Shown here piece after piece: positions 27,690-39,072 of a DNA stretch of 64,000 nucleotides; position 1 is the first letter of the stretch; every line of letters begins with the position of its first letter. Made by a program: the position numbers and the translations under genes. The DNA is taken from assembly GCF_021603645.1 (NCBI RefSeq), contig NZ_BQHJ01000002.1:310001-374000 (forward strand), given 5' to 3'. The stretch comes from Pseudomonas pseudonitroreducens (lineage in GTDB: Bacteria > Pseudomonadota > Gammaproteobacteria > Pseudomonadales > Pseudomonadaceae). Under the pieces are notes generated by a model that was given only the letters and a program-made list of their open reading frames with translations, ran no database searches and was not told the DNA's origin.

Positions 27690-29314
27690 CACGGATTGGA
27701 GCCCACTCCGGGGAGGCGCAGCAGGCGGTAGGTGTCGTTGTCGAAACGGCCTTCGAACAGCGCTTGCGAGGCCCCGGGCAGCGAAGCGGCAATGCGCTGG
27801 GCATCACGCGCCTGGATCATCAGGTAGAACGGGCCGCTCTGCGCCGCCAGTTGCTCCGGGCTGTCGAGGAACAGCGGCTGCAAGTCGCGGTCGAGGTTGA
27901 CCATCAGCTTGATCGCCCGCGCGTCCGGCCCCATGCCATAGAGCACCAGCGGCGCAGGCTGCGTATCGAGATGGCGGGCAAGCTCGCGGGAAAACGCCTG
28001 GCTGTCGTACAGACGGTGCTCCACCGGTTCGAAGACCAGGATGAAGCTCGCCCACAACGCCAGCGCCGCCAGCAGCGCCAGTTCCGCCGACCGGCGCCAG
28101 CGCAGCGCGCCAGTTGCCAGCAATGCCGCGAGTACCACGACGCACGCCGGCAGGTGCCAGCCGAGCGCGGCCAGCTCCTGTGGATAACGCTTCCAGACGA
28201 ACCACAACCCGGCCAGCAGAAGCGCCGGCAGCGACAACCAGAGCAAACGCAGCAGCCCGCGCAGCACCTGCGCCAGGCGGCTACCGGCGATCATGAAGGG
28301 ATATCCCGCGATGACGGCCGCCAGGGGCGCCACGGCGATGATGTAACGCGCCTTCTTTGCCTGTGGGACCGACAGCCCGAGCATGACGACCAGCCCGGCC
28401 AGGGCGCAGCCCGCCACCAGGCGGAAGGCCGGCTCACGGCGCTGCTGCCAGAACAGCGCGAGGACCGGCAGCGCCAGCGGGAAGGCCAGCGCGTAGTTGC
28501 CCAGGGAGCTGCGGAAGTAATACAGCGCATCGCTGGAGCCGGCGGAGCCATCCAGGCGACCGATCACCTGCATCCGCAGGACATCCTGGACGAACGCCTC
28601 GCCGCCCACGGAGCGTGCCAGCGCGATCAGCGCAAATACACAAAGGATCAGCAACACCAGCGCGCTCGCGGAAAAGGCGAACAGGGACTTCCAGCGCCGG
28701 TCCAGCAGCAACTGGCTGCACACCATGCCCGCCGGCACCACCAGGCCAAGCGGGCCGCGCAGGGCGAATCCGATGAACAGCAGTGGCAACAGCCGCAGCA
28801 GAAGACCCGGCACGCTGCGGCGTTCGGCGTGGAAGGCAAGGTAGAAGGCCAGCAACCCCACCGCGGCCACCATCAGGTCAAGGGAGACGGCACGCGTCTC
28901 ACTGACGAAGGTGGCCGTCAGCAGCAGCATCGCCACGCTGATCAGCGCCCAGGAGCGGGAGAACGGCGCCACCAGGCGATACACCACGCCAGTGCAAATA
29001 GACGCTGCCAGTGCGGTGGGCAACCAGGCGGTGAGCTCCGTGACCCGCCCCAGCGGCAGCGACAACAGGTACGTCAGGAGGGTCGCGGTGGCCGGGTAGT
29101 CCGGATAGGGCGCGCCGTAGGTGGTCGGGAACCAGCTCGGCCCGTGACGCAGCATTTCGCGGGCGAACAGGACGAAGCGCGAGTCGAAGCCGACAAAGGC
29201 ATCGCCCTGCACGCCGAGCAGAAACAGCACCAGCGCCGCCAGCATCACGCAAAGCGTCTGACGACTCAGGGCGGATTCCGCCTGAACACCGGAGGTAGGA
29301 GGGAATGACGACAC
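27689..29314 (-). CDS. GT39/ArnT-like integral membrane glycosyltransferase
   Basis: Polyprenyl-phosphate-sugar-dependent transferases of this family (PMT/ArnT) move a sugar onto lipid A or proteins at the periplasmic face. The 541-residue protein from the GTG at 29314 (GAGAG upstream) has about 11-12 hydrophobic helices and the family's first periplasmic loop: GFDSRFVLFAREMLRHG followed by PDYPATATLLTYLLSLPLG. A GTG at 29371 gives a longer N-terminus that is less plausible. The acceptor is unknown. It precedes, and overlaps by one base, the metallophosphoesterase lipoprotein. No ArnB-, ArnC- or ArnA-like gene is next to it, so an aminoarabinose role is not supported here. Confidence 0.75.
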   Translation of the reverse strand: MSSFPPTSGVQAESALSRQTLCVMLAALVLFLLGVQGDAFVGFDSRFVLFAREMLRHGPSWFPTTYGAPYPDYPATATLLTYLLSLPLGRVTELTAWLPTALAASICTGVVYRLVAPFSRSWALISVAMLLLTATFVSETRAVSLDLMVAAVGLLAFYLAFHAERRSVPGLLLRLLPLLFIGFALRGPLGLVVPAGMVCSQLLLDRRWKSLFAFSASALVLLILCVFALIALARSVGGEAFVQDVLRMQVIGRLDGSAGSSDALYYFRSSLGNYALAFPLALPVLALFWQQRREPAFRLVAGCALAGLVVMLGLSVPQAKKARYIIAVAPLAAVIAGYPFMIAGSRLAQVLRGLLRLLWLSLPALLLAGLWFVWKRYPQELAALGWHLPACVVVLAALLATGALRWRRSAELALLAALALWASFILVFEPVEHRLYDSQAFSRELARHLDTQPAPLVLYGMGPDARAIKLMVNLDRDLQPLFLDSPEQLAAQSGPFYLMIQARDAQRIAASLPGASQALFEGRFDNDTYRLLRLPGVGSNP

Positions 29315-29434
29315 GCGCGAGTCTCTCGCAGGCCCTGCGCGGAAACGTCCGGACGCCACCAGCCTGCACAAGCGCCCGTAGATACCACGGAGGCCGTCAA
29401 GAAGATGTCAAAACCGGCCACGGCAGAAGCAAAA

Positions 29435-29463
29435 CGGCCCGCAAAGCTATGCTCTGCGGGCCG
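29435..29463 (-). terminator. Terminator after the PqiC-like lipoprotein gene
   Basis: Stem CGGCCCGCAAAG / CTCTGCGGGCCG (one mismatch) with a 5-base loop; read on the minus strand it is followed by TTTTGCTTC. It lies 28 bp beyond the stop codon at 29491. Confidence 0.8.
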
Positions 29464-29490
29464 CGGCTGTGTCGATCGGCGCGAGGTGAC

Positions 29491-30213
29491 CTAGAAGCGG
29501 TAAACCTCGACATCGGTGCGAATCGGCACCACCAGCGGGATCTTCGGCCCTTCTTCCTTGGGCTTCGCAGCCTGCTCGGTATTGGCGACCTGCGGCTTGC
29601 GCGGCGGCGCGGCCTGTTGCTCGGCAACGGCGGTCGCCACCGGACGCACGTCACGGGCCAGCTGGACCGACAACTTGCGCAGCAAGTCGCCCTGGGCCCG
29701 CACCTGATCCTGCACGCTGCCCGAATGCGCCTCTTCCTCGCGGAACACACGGCTGTCGCGCAACTCGCCCTTCTGGTCGAGCAGACGCCAGCGCGCCTCC
29801 AGCACCGCCGGCTCCTTGGGGCCAGAATCCAGGCGACTGATGGTCAGCATGACCTGCACCTGCGGGGTGAAGCCGGGCTTCTCCGGGAACAGCGCCAGGC
29901 GGGTGCTGTCCAGCTCGCCCGAGAGCAGGCGCATCAGCTGCTGGCTGACATTGGTCTCCAGGCTGCCGGCCCAGCGGGCTTCGGTGGAGAGGTTGAGAAT
30001 ACCGTCGGCCTGGCGCTGGACCATGGTCTCGCGCTTCAGGTAATCGGCCAGGGATACCGGACCGAGCAGTACAGCGACACCGTTGTCACGGGTCGGCACA
30101 GGAACCGCACCCGCATCCAGTTGGTACAACTGGGTCGGCCGGTTCACTGTACAGCCCGTCAGCCCGAGGAGGCTGACGAGGGAAAATAAGGCCAAGACGC
30201 GCCAAGCGCTCAT
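29491..30213 (-). CDS. PqiC-like ABC-transport auxiliary lipoprotein
   Basis: Lipoproteins of this type (PqiC, LptE-unrelated) support MCE lipid-transport systems between the membranes. The 240-residue protein from the ATG at 30213 (MSAWRVLALF) has a type II signal with lipobox LTGC and the family's LYQLDAG, VAVLLGPVSLADYLKRETMV and LEARWRLLD blocks, with a Pro/Lys-rich extension near the C-terminus (about 195-225). No MCE permease or ATPase gene is adjacent. A start at 30228 (MTVIQM) is an equal alternative. It reads in the same direction as parC, 151 bp downstream of it, behind an inverted repeat. Confidence 0.75.
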   Translation of the reverse strand: MSAWRVLALFSLVSLLGLTGCTVNRPTQLYQLDAGAVPVPTRDNGVAVLLGPVSLADYLKRETMVQRQADGILNLSTEARWAGSLETNVSQQLMRLLSGELDSTRLALFPEKPGFTPQVQVMLTISRLDSGPKEPAVLEARWRLLDQKGELRDSRVFREEEAHSGSVQDQVRAQGDLLRKLSVQLARDVRPVATAVAEQQAAPPRKPQVANTEQAAKPKEEGPKIPLVVPIRTDVEVYRF

Positions 30214-30285
30214 CTGGATCACCGTCATTCGCCGAAATTCGGCGCTACTTCCAACAAATTTCACTATAGCTTCAGGCGGCACGCG

Positions 30286-30332
30286 GAGGCGCCGGTAGCC
30301 AAAGGGACGTATCATCCCTCAACCGGCGCCTC
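30286..30332. other. Perfect 11-bp inverted repeat between parC and the PqiC-like gene
   Basis: Arms GAGGCGCCGGT (30286-30296) and ACCGGCGCCTC (30322-30332) enclose 25 bases that hold a second small stem, GGGA/TCCC. It lies 33 bp after the parC stop with no T-run. It could end parC transcription, protect the 3' end or act as an attenuator. Confidence 0.6.
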
Positions 30333-30364
30333 AGCTCCAGAGGCAGAATGTATCGAACCGCGTT

Positions 30365-32629
30365 TCAATCCTGAGACAGCGATTCTACCAGCAAGGCATC
30401 CACTCGCTGGAAACCGCGCGGCAGTTTGTTGCCACGACGCCCTCTTTCACCCTTGTAGTGCTCCAGATCGTCCCCTTTGAGAGACAGCGTGCGCTTGCCG
30501 GCCTGCAGCACCAGGGTGGCGCCCGGCGGCAGCACGGCGAGGTCGGTGAGGTATTCCTCGCGGCTCGCCACGCGGTCGCCCGGCACGCTGATGATCTTGT
30601 TGCCCTTGCCCTTGGCCAATTGCGGCAGGTCGGAAACCTTGAACAGCAGCAGGCGGCCTTCGGTGGTCACGGCGGCGATCCAGTCCTGCTCGACATCGGC
30701 GACCGGACGCGGCGCCATCACCTGCGCACCGTTGGGCAGGCTGAGCAGGGCCTTGCCGGCCTTGTTCTTGGCCTGCATGTCCTCGCCCTTGGCAACGAAG
30801 CCGTAACCGGCGTCGGAGGCCAGCACATACAGCGCGGTGTCCTCCGGCAGCAGCACCCGGTCGAAGGTCGCGCCCGGCGGCGGCGTCAGGCGGCCGGTCA
30901 GCGGCTCGCCCTGGCCACGGGCCGACGGCAGGCTGTGGGCGGCCAGTGAGTAACTGCGCCCGGTGGAGTCGATGAATACCGCGAACTGGTTGGAACGACC
31001 TGGCGCGGACGCCTTGAAGCCGTCGCCGGCCTTGTACGACAGACCGGTGGCATCGATGTCGTGGCCCTTGGCGCAGCGCACCCAGCCCTTTTCGGAGAGC
31101 ACCACGGTCACCGGCTCGGTGGGCATCAGCTCGGTTTCCGACAGCGCGCGGGCTTCGGCACGGGCGACGATCGGCGAGCGCCGGTTGTCGCCGTAGGTCT
31201 CGGCGTCGGCGACCAGCTCGTCGCGCACCAGTTTGCGCAGCTTGGCGCCGGAGCCGAGGATCGCCAGCAACTTGGCGCGCTCCTTGGCCAGCTCGTCCTG
31301 CTCGCCGCGGATCTTCATCTCTTCCAGGCGCGCCAGCTGACGCAGGCGGGTGTCGAGAATGTAGTCGGCCTGCAGCTCGGAGAGCTCGAAACGCTGCATC
31401 AGGACCGGCTTGGGCTGGTCCTCGGTGCGAATGATGTGGATGACTTCGTCGAGGTTGAGGAAGGCGACCAGCAAGCCTTCCAACAGGTGCAGGCGCTTCT
31501 CGACCTTGTCCAGGCGGAATTGCAGGCGGCGGCGCACGGTGTCGGTACGGTAGGTCAGCCACTCGCTGAGCACCTGGCGCAGGTCCTTGACCTGGGGTTT
31601 GCCGTCCAGGCCGATGACGTTCATGTTCACCCGGTACGAGCTTTCCAGGTCGGTGGTGGCGAACAGGTGGGTCATCAGCTCTTCGGCATCCACGCGGTTG
31701 GAGCGCGGGATGATGACGATGCGGGTCGGGTTCTCGTGGTCCGACTCGTCGCGCAGGTCGGCGACCATCGGCAGCTTCTTGGCCTGCATCTGCCCGGCGA
31801 TCTGTTCCAGCACCTTGGCCCCGGAGACCTGGTGCGGCAGCGCGGTGACCACGATGTCGCCGTCCTCGACGCGGTACACGGCGCGCATGCGCACCGAGCC
31901 ACGGCCGGTTTCGTAGATCTTCTGCAGGTCGGCGCGCGGGGTGATGATTTCCGCCTCGGTGGGGAAATCCGGGCCGGGCACGTGCTCGATGAGGTCGGCG
32001 ACAGTCGCTTGTGGCTCGTCCAGCAGGCGAATACAGGCGGCCGCCACTTCGCGCAGGTTGTGCGGCGGAATGTCGGTGGCCATGCCCACGGCGATGCCGG
32101 TGGTGCCATTGAGCAGGAGGTTGGGCAGGCGCGCCGGCAGCACGGCCGGCTCGTCCATCGTGCCGTCGAAGTTCGGCACCCAGTCCGCGGTGCCCTGGCC
32201 CAGCTCGGAGAGCAGGGTCTCGGCATAGCGCGACAGGCGCGCTTCGGTGTAACGCATCGCGGCGAAGGACTTGGGATCGTCCGGCGCACCCCAGTTACCC
32301 TGGCCGTCCACCAGCGGGTAGCGGTAGGAGAACGGCTGGGCCATCAGCACCATGGCCTCGTAGCACGCCGAGTCGCCGTGGGGGTGGTATTTACCCAGCA
32401 CGTCACCGACGGTACGCGCCGATTTCTTGTGCTTGGCGTCCGCGTCCAGGCCCAGCTCGCTCATGGCATAGACGATACGCCGCTGTACGGGCTTGAGGCC
32501 GTCGCCGATATGCGGCAGGGCGCGGTCCATGATCACGTACATGGAGTAGTTCAGGTAAGCCTGTTCGGTGAAGTCGGCCAGTGACCGGCGCTCCACGCCC
32601 TCCAGACTCAGATCGAGGGTTTCGCTCAT
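30365..32629 (-). CDS. parC: ParC, DNA topoisomerase IV subunit A
   Basis: ParC is the DNA-breaking subunit of topoisomerase IV, which decatenates daughter chromosomes. The 754-residue protein equals P. aeruginosa ParC in length. It shows the WHD region with the catalytic Tyr (MRYTEARLS) and the quinolone-determining region [15 protein letters not shown], with Ser87 and Glu91, the drug-sensitive residues, followed by the coiled-coil gate and a C-terminal β-pinwheel ([19 protein letters not shown]). It is the last gene of a four-gene operon starting with parE; the retropepsin gene ends 7 bp upstream. Confidence 0.97.
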   Translation of the reverse strand: MSETLDLSLEGVERRSLADFTEQAYLNYSMYVIMDRALPHIGDGLKPVQRRIVYAMSELGLDADAKHKKSARTVGDVLGKYHPHGDSACYEAMVLMAQPFSYRYPLVDGQGNWGAPDDPKSFAAMRYTEARLSRYAETLLSELGQGTADWVPNFDGTMDEPAVLPARLPNLLLNGTTGIAVGMATDIPPHNLREVAAACIRLLDEPQATVADLIEHVPGPDFPTEAEIITPRADLQKIYETGRGSVRMRAVYRVEDGDIVVTALPHQVSGAKVLEQIAGQMQAKKLPMVADLRDESDHENPTRIVIIPRSNRVDAEELMTHLFATTDLESSYRVNMNVIGLDGKPQVKDLRQVLSEWLTYRTDTVRRRLQFRLDKVEKRLHLLEGLLVAFLNLDEVIHIIRTEDQPKPVLMQRFELSELQADYILDTRLRQLARLEEMKIRGEQDELAKERAKLLAILGSGAKLRKLVRDELVADAETYGDNRRSPIVARAEARALSETELMPTEPVTVVLSEKGWVRCAKGHDIDATGLSYKAGDGFKASAPGRSNQFAVFIDSTGRSYSLAAHSLPSARGQGEPLTGRLTPPPGATFDRVLLPEDTALYVLASDAGYGFVAKGEDMQAKNKAGKALLSLPNGAQVMAPRPVADVEQDWIAAVTTEGRLLLFKVSDLPQLAKGKGNKIISVPGDRVASREEYLTDLAVLPPGATLVLQAGKRTLSLKGDDLEHYKGERGRRGNKLPRGFQRVDALLVESLSQD

Positions 32630-32636
32630 GCGTGCC

Positions 32637-33161
32637 TCACGGTGTAGATCGCTGGCGCAGCACCAGGGTGCCGTCCTGCTGGGTGAAATCGAGTTGTCTG
32701 AGTGCGCTCATGCCAAGCAGCACCTCGTCGCCCTCCATGCCCGGCGCGATCAGCGCCGGCACATCGGTCAGGCGGATGTCGCCAAGCTGCAGGCTGGGCA
32801 GGCGCGTGCGCCAGCCCTGGCTGCGGCCATTGGCGGTGTCCAGGGTCACCGGCAAGCCGCGCGGCAGGCCGAGGCGGTCGGCCAGGCGCTGCGGCAGGGC
32901 CACCTGGGTGGCTCCGGTGTCGAGCATGAAAGTCACCGCCTCGCCATTGATCCGGCCGTCCGCCACATAGTGGCCGGCGCGGTTGCCCACCAGTCGCACT
33001 TCCACTTCGCCGTTGGCGCGGGTCGATTGCGGCTGCGGATTGGGATTGTGCTGACGGGTTTCCCAGGCGCCGAAGTAGTGCGTGGCGAGCAGGATGCCCG
33101 CGCCCCAGGCGAGGAACATCATGATCTTGCCGATCCGCTTGCCGGGTACTGCGTCGTTCAT
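32637..33161 (-). CDS. Single-domain retropepsin-like aspartic protease, membrane anchored
   Basis: The 174-residue protein has an N-terminal membrane segment (about 12-30, [19 protein letters not shown]) followed by a periplasm-facing retroviral-type aspartic protease fold of the TIGR02281 kind: [13 protein letters not shown] with the catalytic DTG (about residue 81), then [15 protein letters not shown] and [12 protein letters not shown]. Such single-domain enzymes act as homodimers. No substrate is known. Its ATG overlaps the stop of the upstream phytase-like gene by 4 bp, and parC follows after 7 bp, so it is embedded in the parE-parC operon. Confidence 0.85.
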   Translation of the reverse strand: MNDAVPGKRIGKIMMFLAWGAGILLATHYFGAWETRQHNPNPQPQSTRANGEVEVRLVGNRAGHYVADGRINGEAVTFMLDTGATQVALPQRLADRLGLPRGLPVTLDTANGRSQGWRTRLPSLQLGDIRLTDVPALIAPGMEGDEVLLGMSALRQLDFTQQDGTLVLRQRSTP

Positions 33162-34197
33162 TTGCCACCGAGCCAGCCGCCGGCCGGTGCCGCGAAGCGC
33201 AGCACGTAGGGGCGTCCGTCGCCATCGGCACGGGCGTGCTCACCGTTGTCCAGGCCGATCCAGGCACCCTGGTCGTCGAGGATCAACGCTTCGGCCACGC
33301 CGTAAGGCAGGTCATAGCGCCGTTCCGGGGCCAGTGCGCCGGCGGCGAAGGACCAGCACAGCTCCTGCGCACCGGTCTTGGCGTCGCGCCGGCAGATCTG
33401 GTGCGCCAGGCGTTCCAGGGTGAACAGCTTGTCCTTGTACAGCGCAAGATCGGAGAAATCGATCGGCAGCGCCCGCTCGGCGCCCAGCTCCGGCGGTGGC
33501 AGCGCAGTGCCGCCTTCGCTGAGCATCACGCAGTTGCCTTCGCATTTCCAGGTGCCGTTTTCGTTGTGCACCTTGAGCAGGCCACGGCGTTGACGCTCGG
33601 CGGCCAGCCAAAGCTGCTTGCCGTCGGCGCTGACGGCGATGCCTTCGTAGAGCGCGTTGAATTCCATCAGCAGGCCGCTGGCGCGCGCCTGGCGCAGCAG
33701 GCTCTGCGGCAGCGGCAACCAACTCGGTTCGCCAGCAGCCGGCAACAGCAGGACCGCCGCATAGCCTTCGCTGACGACGTAGCGGTTGCCCGCCTGATCG
33801 CAACTGATGCCTTCGAAGTCCATGGCGCCGCCGCGCAGCAGGCCGCCGACGCTGACACGCGCCTTCGCCCCCCAGGACAGCCCGCTTTCCGGCGTACCCG
33901 GTACGACGAAGGGCTCGGCGGTGGCTTGCCAGGCCTTGCCCGGCGTCTCGTCGATCAACAGACGGTAGATGCGGTCGTCGTCACGATCGGACACCGTCCA
34001 CATCTCGTTGCCGCACAGCGCCAACCCGGAGAGATTGCCGCTGGGCATGCCCTCCACCGGGTGCTCGGCGACGAACTGCAGCGATGCCGGTGCCACGGGC
34101 GTCGCGACCGCTGCGCCAGCCTTGGGCGCCGGTTCGGCGACCTGGGCGGCGACAGCGAGGCCGGCGCACAGGCCGAGCGGGGCCAACAGCCAGCGCA

Positions 34198-34198
<1 letters not shown>
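33158..34198 (-). CDS. Phytase-like esterase-family periplasmic protein
   Basis: The 346-residue protein (ATG at 34198, MRWLLAPLGL) begins with a cleavable signal peptide (about 1-20) and a Pro/Ala-rich linker. The rest is a β-propeller-like fold of the 'esterase-like activity of phytase' family: SGNLSGLALCGNEMWTVSD, GGAMDFEGISCD, NALYEGIAVSADGKQLWLA, FSDLALYKDKLFTLERL and YGVAEALILDDQGAWIGLDNG. No catalytic chemistry is proven for the family. Its ATG overlaps the parE stop by one base (TGATG), so translation is coupled to parE. Confidence 0.8.
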
Positions 34199-36734
<2,536 letters not shown>

Positions 36735-36740
36735 GGGCCG

Positions 36741-36779
36741 GGAGGCTACAAGCTGCAAGTGGCATGCCGCAAGTGGGTC
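36741..36779. repeat. Intergenic repeat, family E (AGGCTACAAGCTGCAAG type)
   Basis: Short imperfect repeat in the gap between cpdA and yqiA, with GGCTACAAGCTGCAAG and GCATGCCGCAAG. Related sequence appears at 41370-41442 and 50428-50509. Confidence 0.55.
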
Positions 36780-36809
36780 AGCGTCGCAAGGCGTTCCAAA
36801 CGTGACCGA

Positions 36810-37619
36810 TCAATAACCCTTGATGCTGTAGTCGACTTCGAACTCGATGTCGGTCACCCGCGAAACACCGGTTTCCACGCCCCCATCGGGCAGCAGGCGC
36901 AGCCAGCGATAGCCCGGCGCCGGGCTGTCGACACAGAAGTCCTCGCTGCCCGGGGTGAACTGCACGCAGGTGGATGGCGAGGCCAACAGGCGCACGTCGC
37001 CGCGCATCCGGTCGATCTCCTGATGTACGTGGCCCCAGAGCAGGCAGCGCACGTTCGGATAGCGGTCGAGCACGGCGAACAGGCGTTCCGGATTATAGAT
37101 GCCGATGCGGTCCATCCACTGGCTGCCGATGGGTACCGGGTGGTGGTGGAAGCTGATCAGCAGGTGCTTGTCCGGCGCGGCCTGGATGGCACGCTCGAGC
37201 AACTGGATCTGCTCGACGGTCATCTGCCCCGGCACTGCGCCAGGAATGGTGGAATCCAGCAGGATCACCCGCCAGGCGCCCAGGTCGATCACCGGTTCGA
37301 GCAGGTCGGTACCGGCGGCGGCTTCACGCATCGGCCCCATTTCGTCGTGGTTGCCGGGGAACCAGCGGATCGGCGCGGCAATCGGCGCGGTAAGGCTGCG
37401 GAAACGCTGGTAGGACTCTACCGAGCCATCCTGGGAGAGGTCGCCGGTGGCCAGCACCAGGTCGATCGCCGGTTGCTCTTCACCCACCAGGCGCACGACC
37501 TGCGTCAGGCTGTCGGCAGTATCCATGCCCAGCAGCCGGCCGTTCTCTTCGGCGAACAGGTGGCTGTCGGAAAGCTGGACGACCAGGACGGAGTCGAAAG
37601 CGCTGGACTGGGTGGGCAA
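36810..37619 (-). CDS. cpdA: CpdA, 3',5'-cAMP phosphodiesterase
   Basis: Class III cAMP phosphodiesterase that lowers intracellular cAMP and so tunes Vfr activity. The 269-residue protein has the metal-binding motifs VQLSDSHLF, LVLATGDLSQDGS, FPGNHDEMGP, ISFHHHP and LLWGHVHQEID. The start is set at a TTG (37619) because AAAGGAGAAGG lies about 5-8 bases upstream and the product length then agrees with P. aeruginosa CpdA; upstream GTG starts have no ribosome site. Two TCACA/TGTGA half-sites at 37704-37715 may bind Vfr. Confidence 0.93.
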   Translation of the reverse strand: MPTQSSAFDSVLVVQLSDSHLFAEENGRLLGMDTADSLTQVVRLVGEEQPAIDLVLATGDLSQDGSVESYQRFRSLTAPIAAPIRWFPGNHDEMGPMREAAAGTDLLEPVIDLGAWRVILLDSTIPGAVPGQMTVEQIQLLERAIQAAPDKHLLISFHHHPVPIGSQWMDRIGIYNPERLFAVLDRYPNVRCLLWGHVHQEIDRMRGDVRLLASPSTCVQFTPGSEDFCVDSPAPGYRWLRLLPDGGVETGVSRVTDIEFEVDYSIKGY

Positions 37620-37703
37620 TGCGCCTTCTCCTTTGAGGCGGGCGTGCGGGGATTCGTGACGAAGTATGGTGACAGGCGCCCCCCTGAGCAAACCGGGAAA
37701 GCG

Positions 37704-37715
37704 TCACAGATCACA
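37704..37715 (-). promoter_or_regulatory. Candidate Vfr/CRP half-sites upstream of cpdA
   Basis: On the minus strand the region reads TGTGATCTGTGA, two TGTGA half-sites 7 bp apart, about 85-95 bp before the cpdA start. A full TGTGA-N6-TCACA palindrome is not present, so this is a weak candidate, supported mainly by the known Vfr control of cpdA in P. aeruginosa. Confidence 0.3.
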
Positions 37716-37789
37716 GTTAGGGACACGAGTCTGCGATGGGCGGGCAGAATATCACGGCGCAGCCATGTCATATGGCCACCATCGCGATT

Positions 37790-38248
37790 TCAGCGTTGCA
37801 GCACCGGCTCCAGCTCATGCCCGCAGGACAGGCAGTGGCTCAGCCACTCGCCGAGGAACTGGTTGAGCTGGTTCTTCTCGTCCGGCTGGTGCATCGCCTG
37901 GTTCGGGTAGGGGTAGATGGCCAGCAGGCGGCGCGCCTGCTCGGCGCCAACCACTTCGGCCATGCGCGCATCGTGGTACACCCGCACTTCCAGCTTGGGC
38001 GCCGGCAGCCAGGGCAGGCCCAGCTCCTGGCGGACCTGCAGGACGGTGGTGTACGGACAGGCTTCGATCACGTCCAGCGCCAGCACGCCGAGCAGCCGCT
38101 CGCCTTCGCTGAGCGCCACGCGGCGCGAGACCTGGGCCTCGCGCATTTCCGGCAACAGGCGCATCAGGCGCAAGTAGTTCGCCTCGCAGGTCGCCTGCAA
38201 CCCCGCCAGGTCGACGCGATAGCGCTCGCGCAGCAGATTCACACCCAT
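37790..38248 (-). CDS. yqiB: YqiB-like DUF1249 protein
   Basis: Function unknown. The 152-residue cytoplasmic protein from the ATG at 38248 (MGVNLLRERYRVDL) contains the family pattern CEANYLRLMRLLPEM, YTTVLQVRQE, VRVYHDARMAEV and YPNQAMHQPDEKNQLNQFLGEWL. It overlaps the end of nudF by 10 bp, and cpdA follows 170 bp downstream. The nudF-yqiB-cpdA-yqiA-parE order is the same as in E. coli, which suggests an old functional grouping. The C-terminal pair CLSCGHE might bind metal; that is a guess. Confidence 0.9.
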   Translation of the reverse strand: MGVNLLRERYRVDLAGLQATCEANYLRLMRLLPEMREAQVSRRVALSEGERLLGVLALDVIEACPYTTVLQVRQELGLPWLPAPKLEVRVYHDARMAEVVGAEQARRLLAIYPYPNQAMHQPDEKNQLNQFLGEWLSHCLSCGHELEPVLQR

Positions 38249-38856
38249 AACCCCCTTACCTCGGCGCGATTGAGCGCCAGCCATTGCAGGGCGAGCATGC
38301 TCGCCGCGTTGTTGATACGGCCGTCGCGCACCGCTTGCAGTGCTTCCTCGAACGGCATGACGTGGACACGGATGTCCTCGCCCTCCTCCTCCAGCCCGTG
38401 GATGCCCGAGGCATTGCTGCTGTCGCAGCGACCGACGAACAGGTGGACCAGCTCGTTGCTGCCGCCAGGCGATGGCAGGTACTGGGCAATCGGCCAGAGT
38501 GCGCCGAGGGTCAGGCCGGCTTCTTCCACCGCTTCGCGGCGGGCGACTTCCTCGGGCTCCTCGTCCTTGTCGATCAGCCCGGCGACCAGCTCCATCAGCC
38601 AGGGATTGACCCCGGCGTCCATGGCGCCGACGCGGAACTGCTCGATCAGCACCACCTCATCGCGCTGCGGATCGTAGGGCAGCACGCACACGGCATCGTG
38701 GCGCACGAACAATTCGCGCTTGAGCACCGGGCCCATGCCGCCGGCGAACTGGCGGTGCCGCAGGTGCAGGCGGTCGACCTTGTAGAAGCCCTTGAAGCAC
38801 TGCTCGCGCTTCTGGATCTCGATGTCCTGGGGCCCTGGCTTGAACGTTTCCGACAT
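38239..38856 (-). CDS. nudF: NudF, ADP-ribose pyrophosphatase (Nudix)
   Basis: Hydrolyses ADP-ribose to AMP and ribose-5-phosphate. The 205-residue protein carries a complete Nudix box, G-L-I-D-K-D-E-E-P-E-E-V-A-R-R-E-A-V-E-E-A-G-L (about residues 93-115), followed by the ADPR-type downstream region YLPSPGGSNELVHLFVGRCD. The N-terminus (KREQCFKGFYKVDRLHLRHR) matches YqiE/NudF rather than NudE. The ATG at 38856 is divergent from the DUF3298 lipoprotein gene. It is the head of the nudF-yqiB-cpdA group. Confidence 0.93.
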   Translation of the reverse strand: MSETFKPGPQDIEIQKREQCFKGFYKVDRLHLRHRQFAGGMGPVLKRELFVRHDAVCVLPYDPQRDEVVLIEQFRVGAMDAGVNPWLMELVAGLIDKDEEPEEVARREAVEEAGLTLGALWPIAQYLPSPGGSNELVHLFVGRCDSSNASGIHGLEEEGEDIRVHVMPFEEALQAVRDGRINNAASMLALQWLALNRAEVRGLWV

Positions 38857-39072
38857 CCCGTTCCACTCACTCTAGGTTGAACTTCGCGCCATCCTATCGC
38901 GCCGCCGGAGCAGGCGCAGCCTCTTTCGCGGCCGCCGGGCGGCCGGTCTGCTGTGACCGTCGCACACTGCCGTCGTTCCGCCAAAGTGGTTCATACTCAG
39001 CCGCCGAACCGGCAGCGCCGATGGCGGTCGAACCACTCCGATTGCCGGCGAACGTCAACGACAAGGATTCCC

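Noticed and set aside
26451-29314. Aminoarabinose (arn) lipid A modification operon.
   Set aside because: Only a GT39 transferase is present; no arnA, arnB, arnC or arnD homologue is adjacent.
30365-32629. Fluoroquinolone-resistance change in ParC.
   Set aside because: Ser87 and Glu91 are the sensitive-type residues in the quinolone-determining region.
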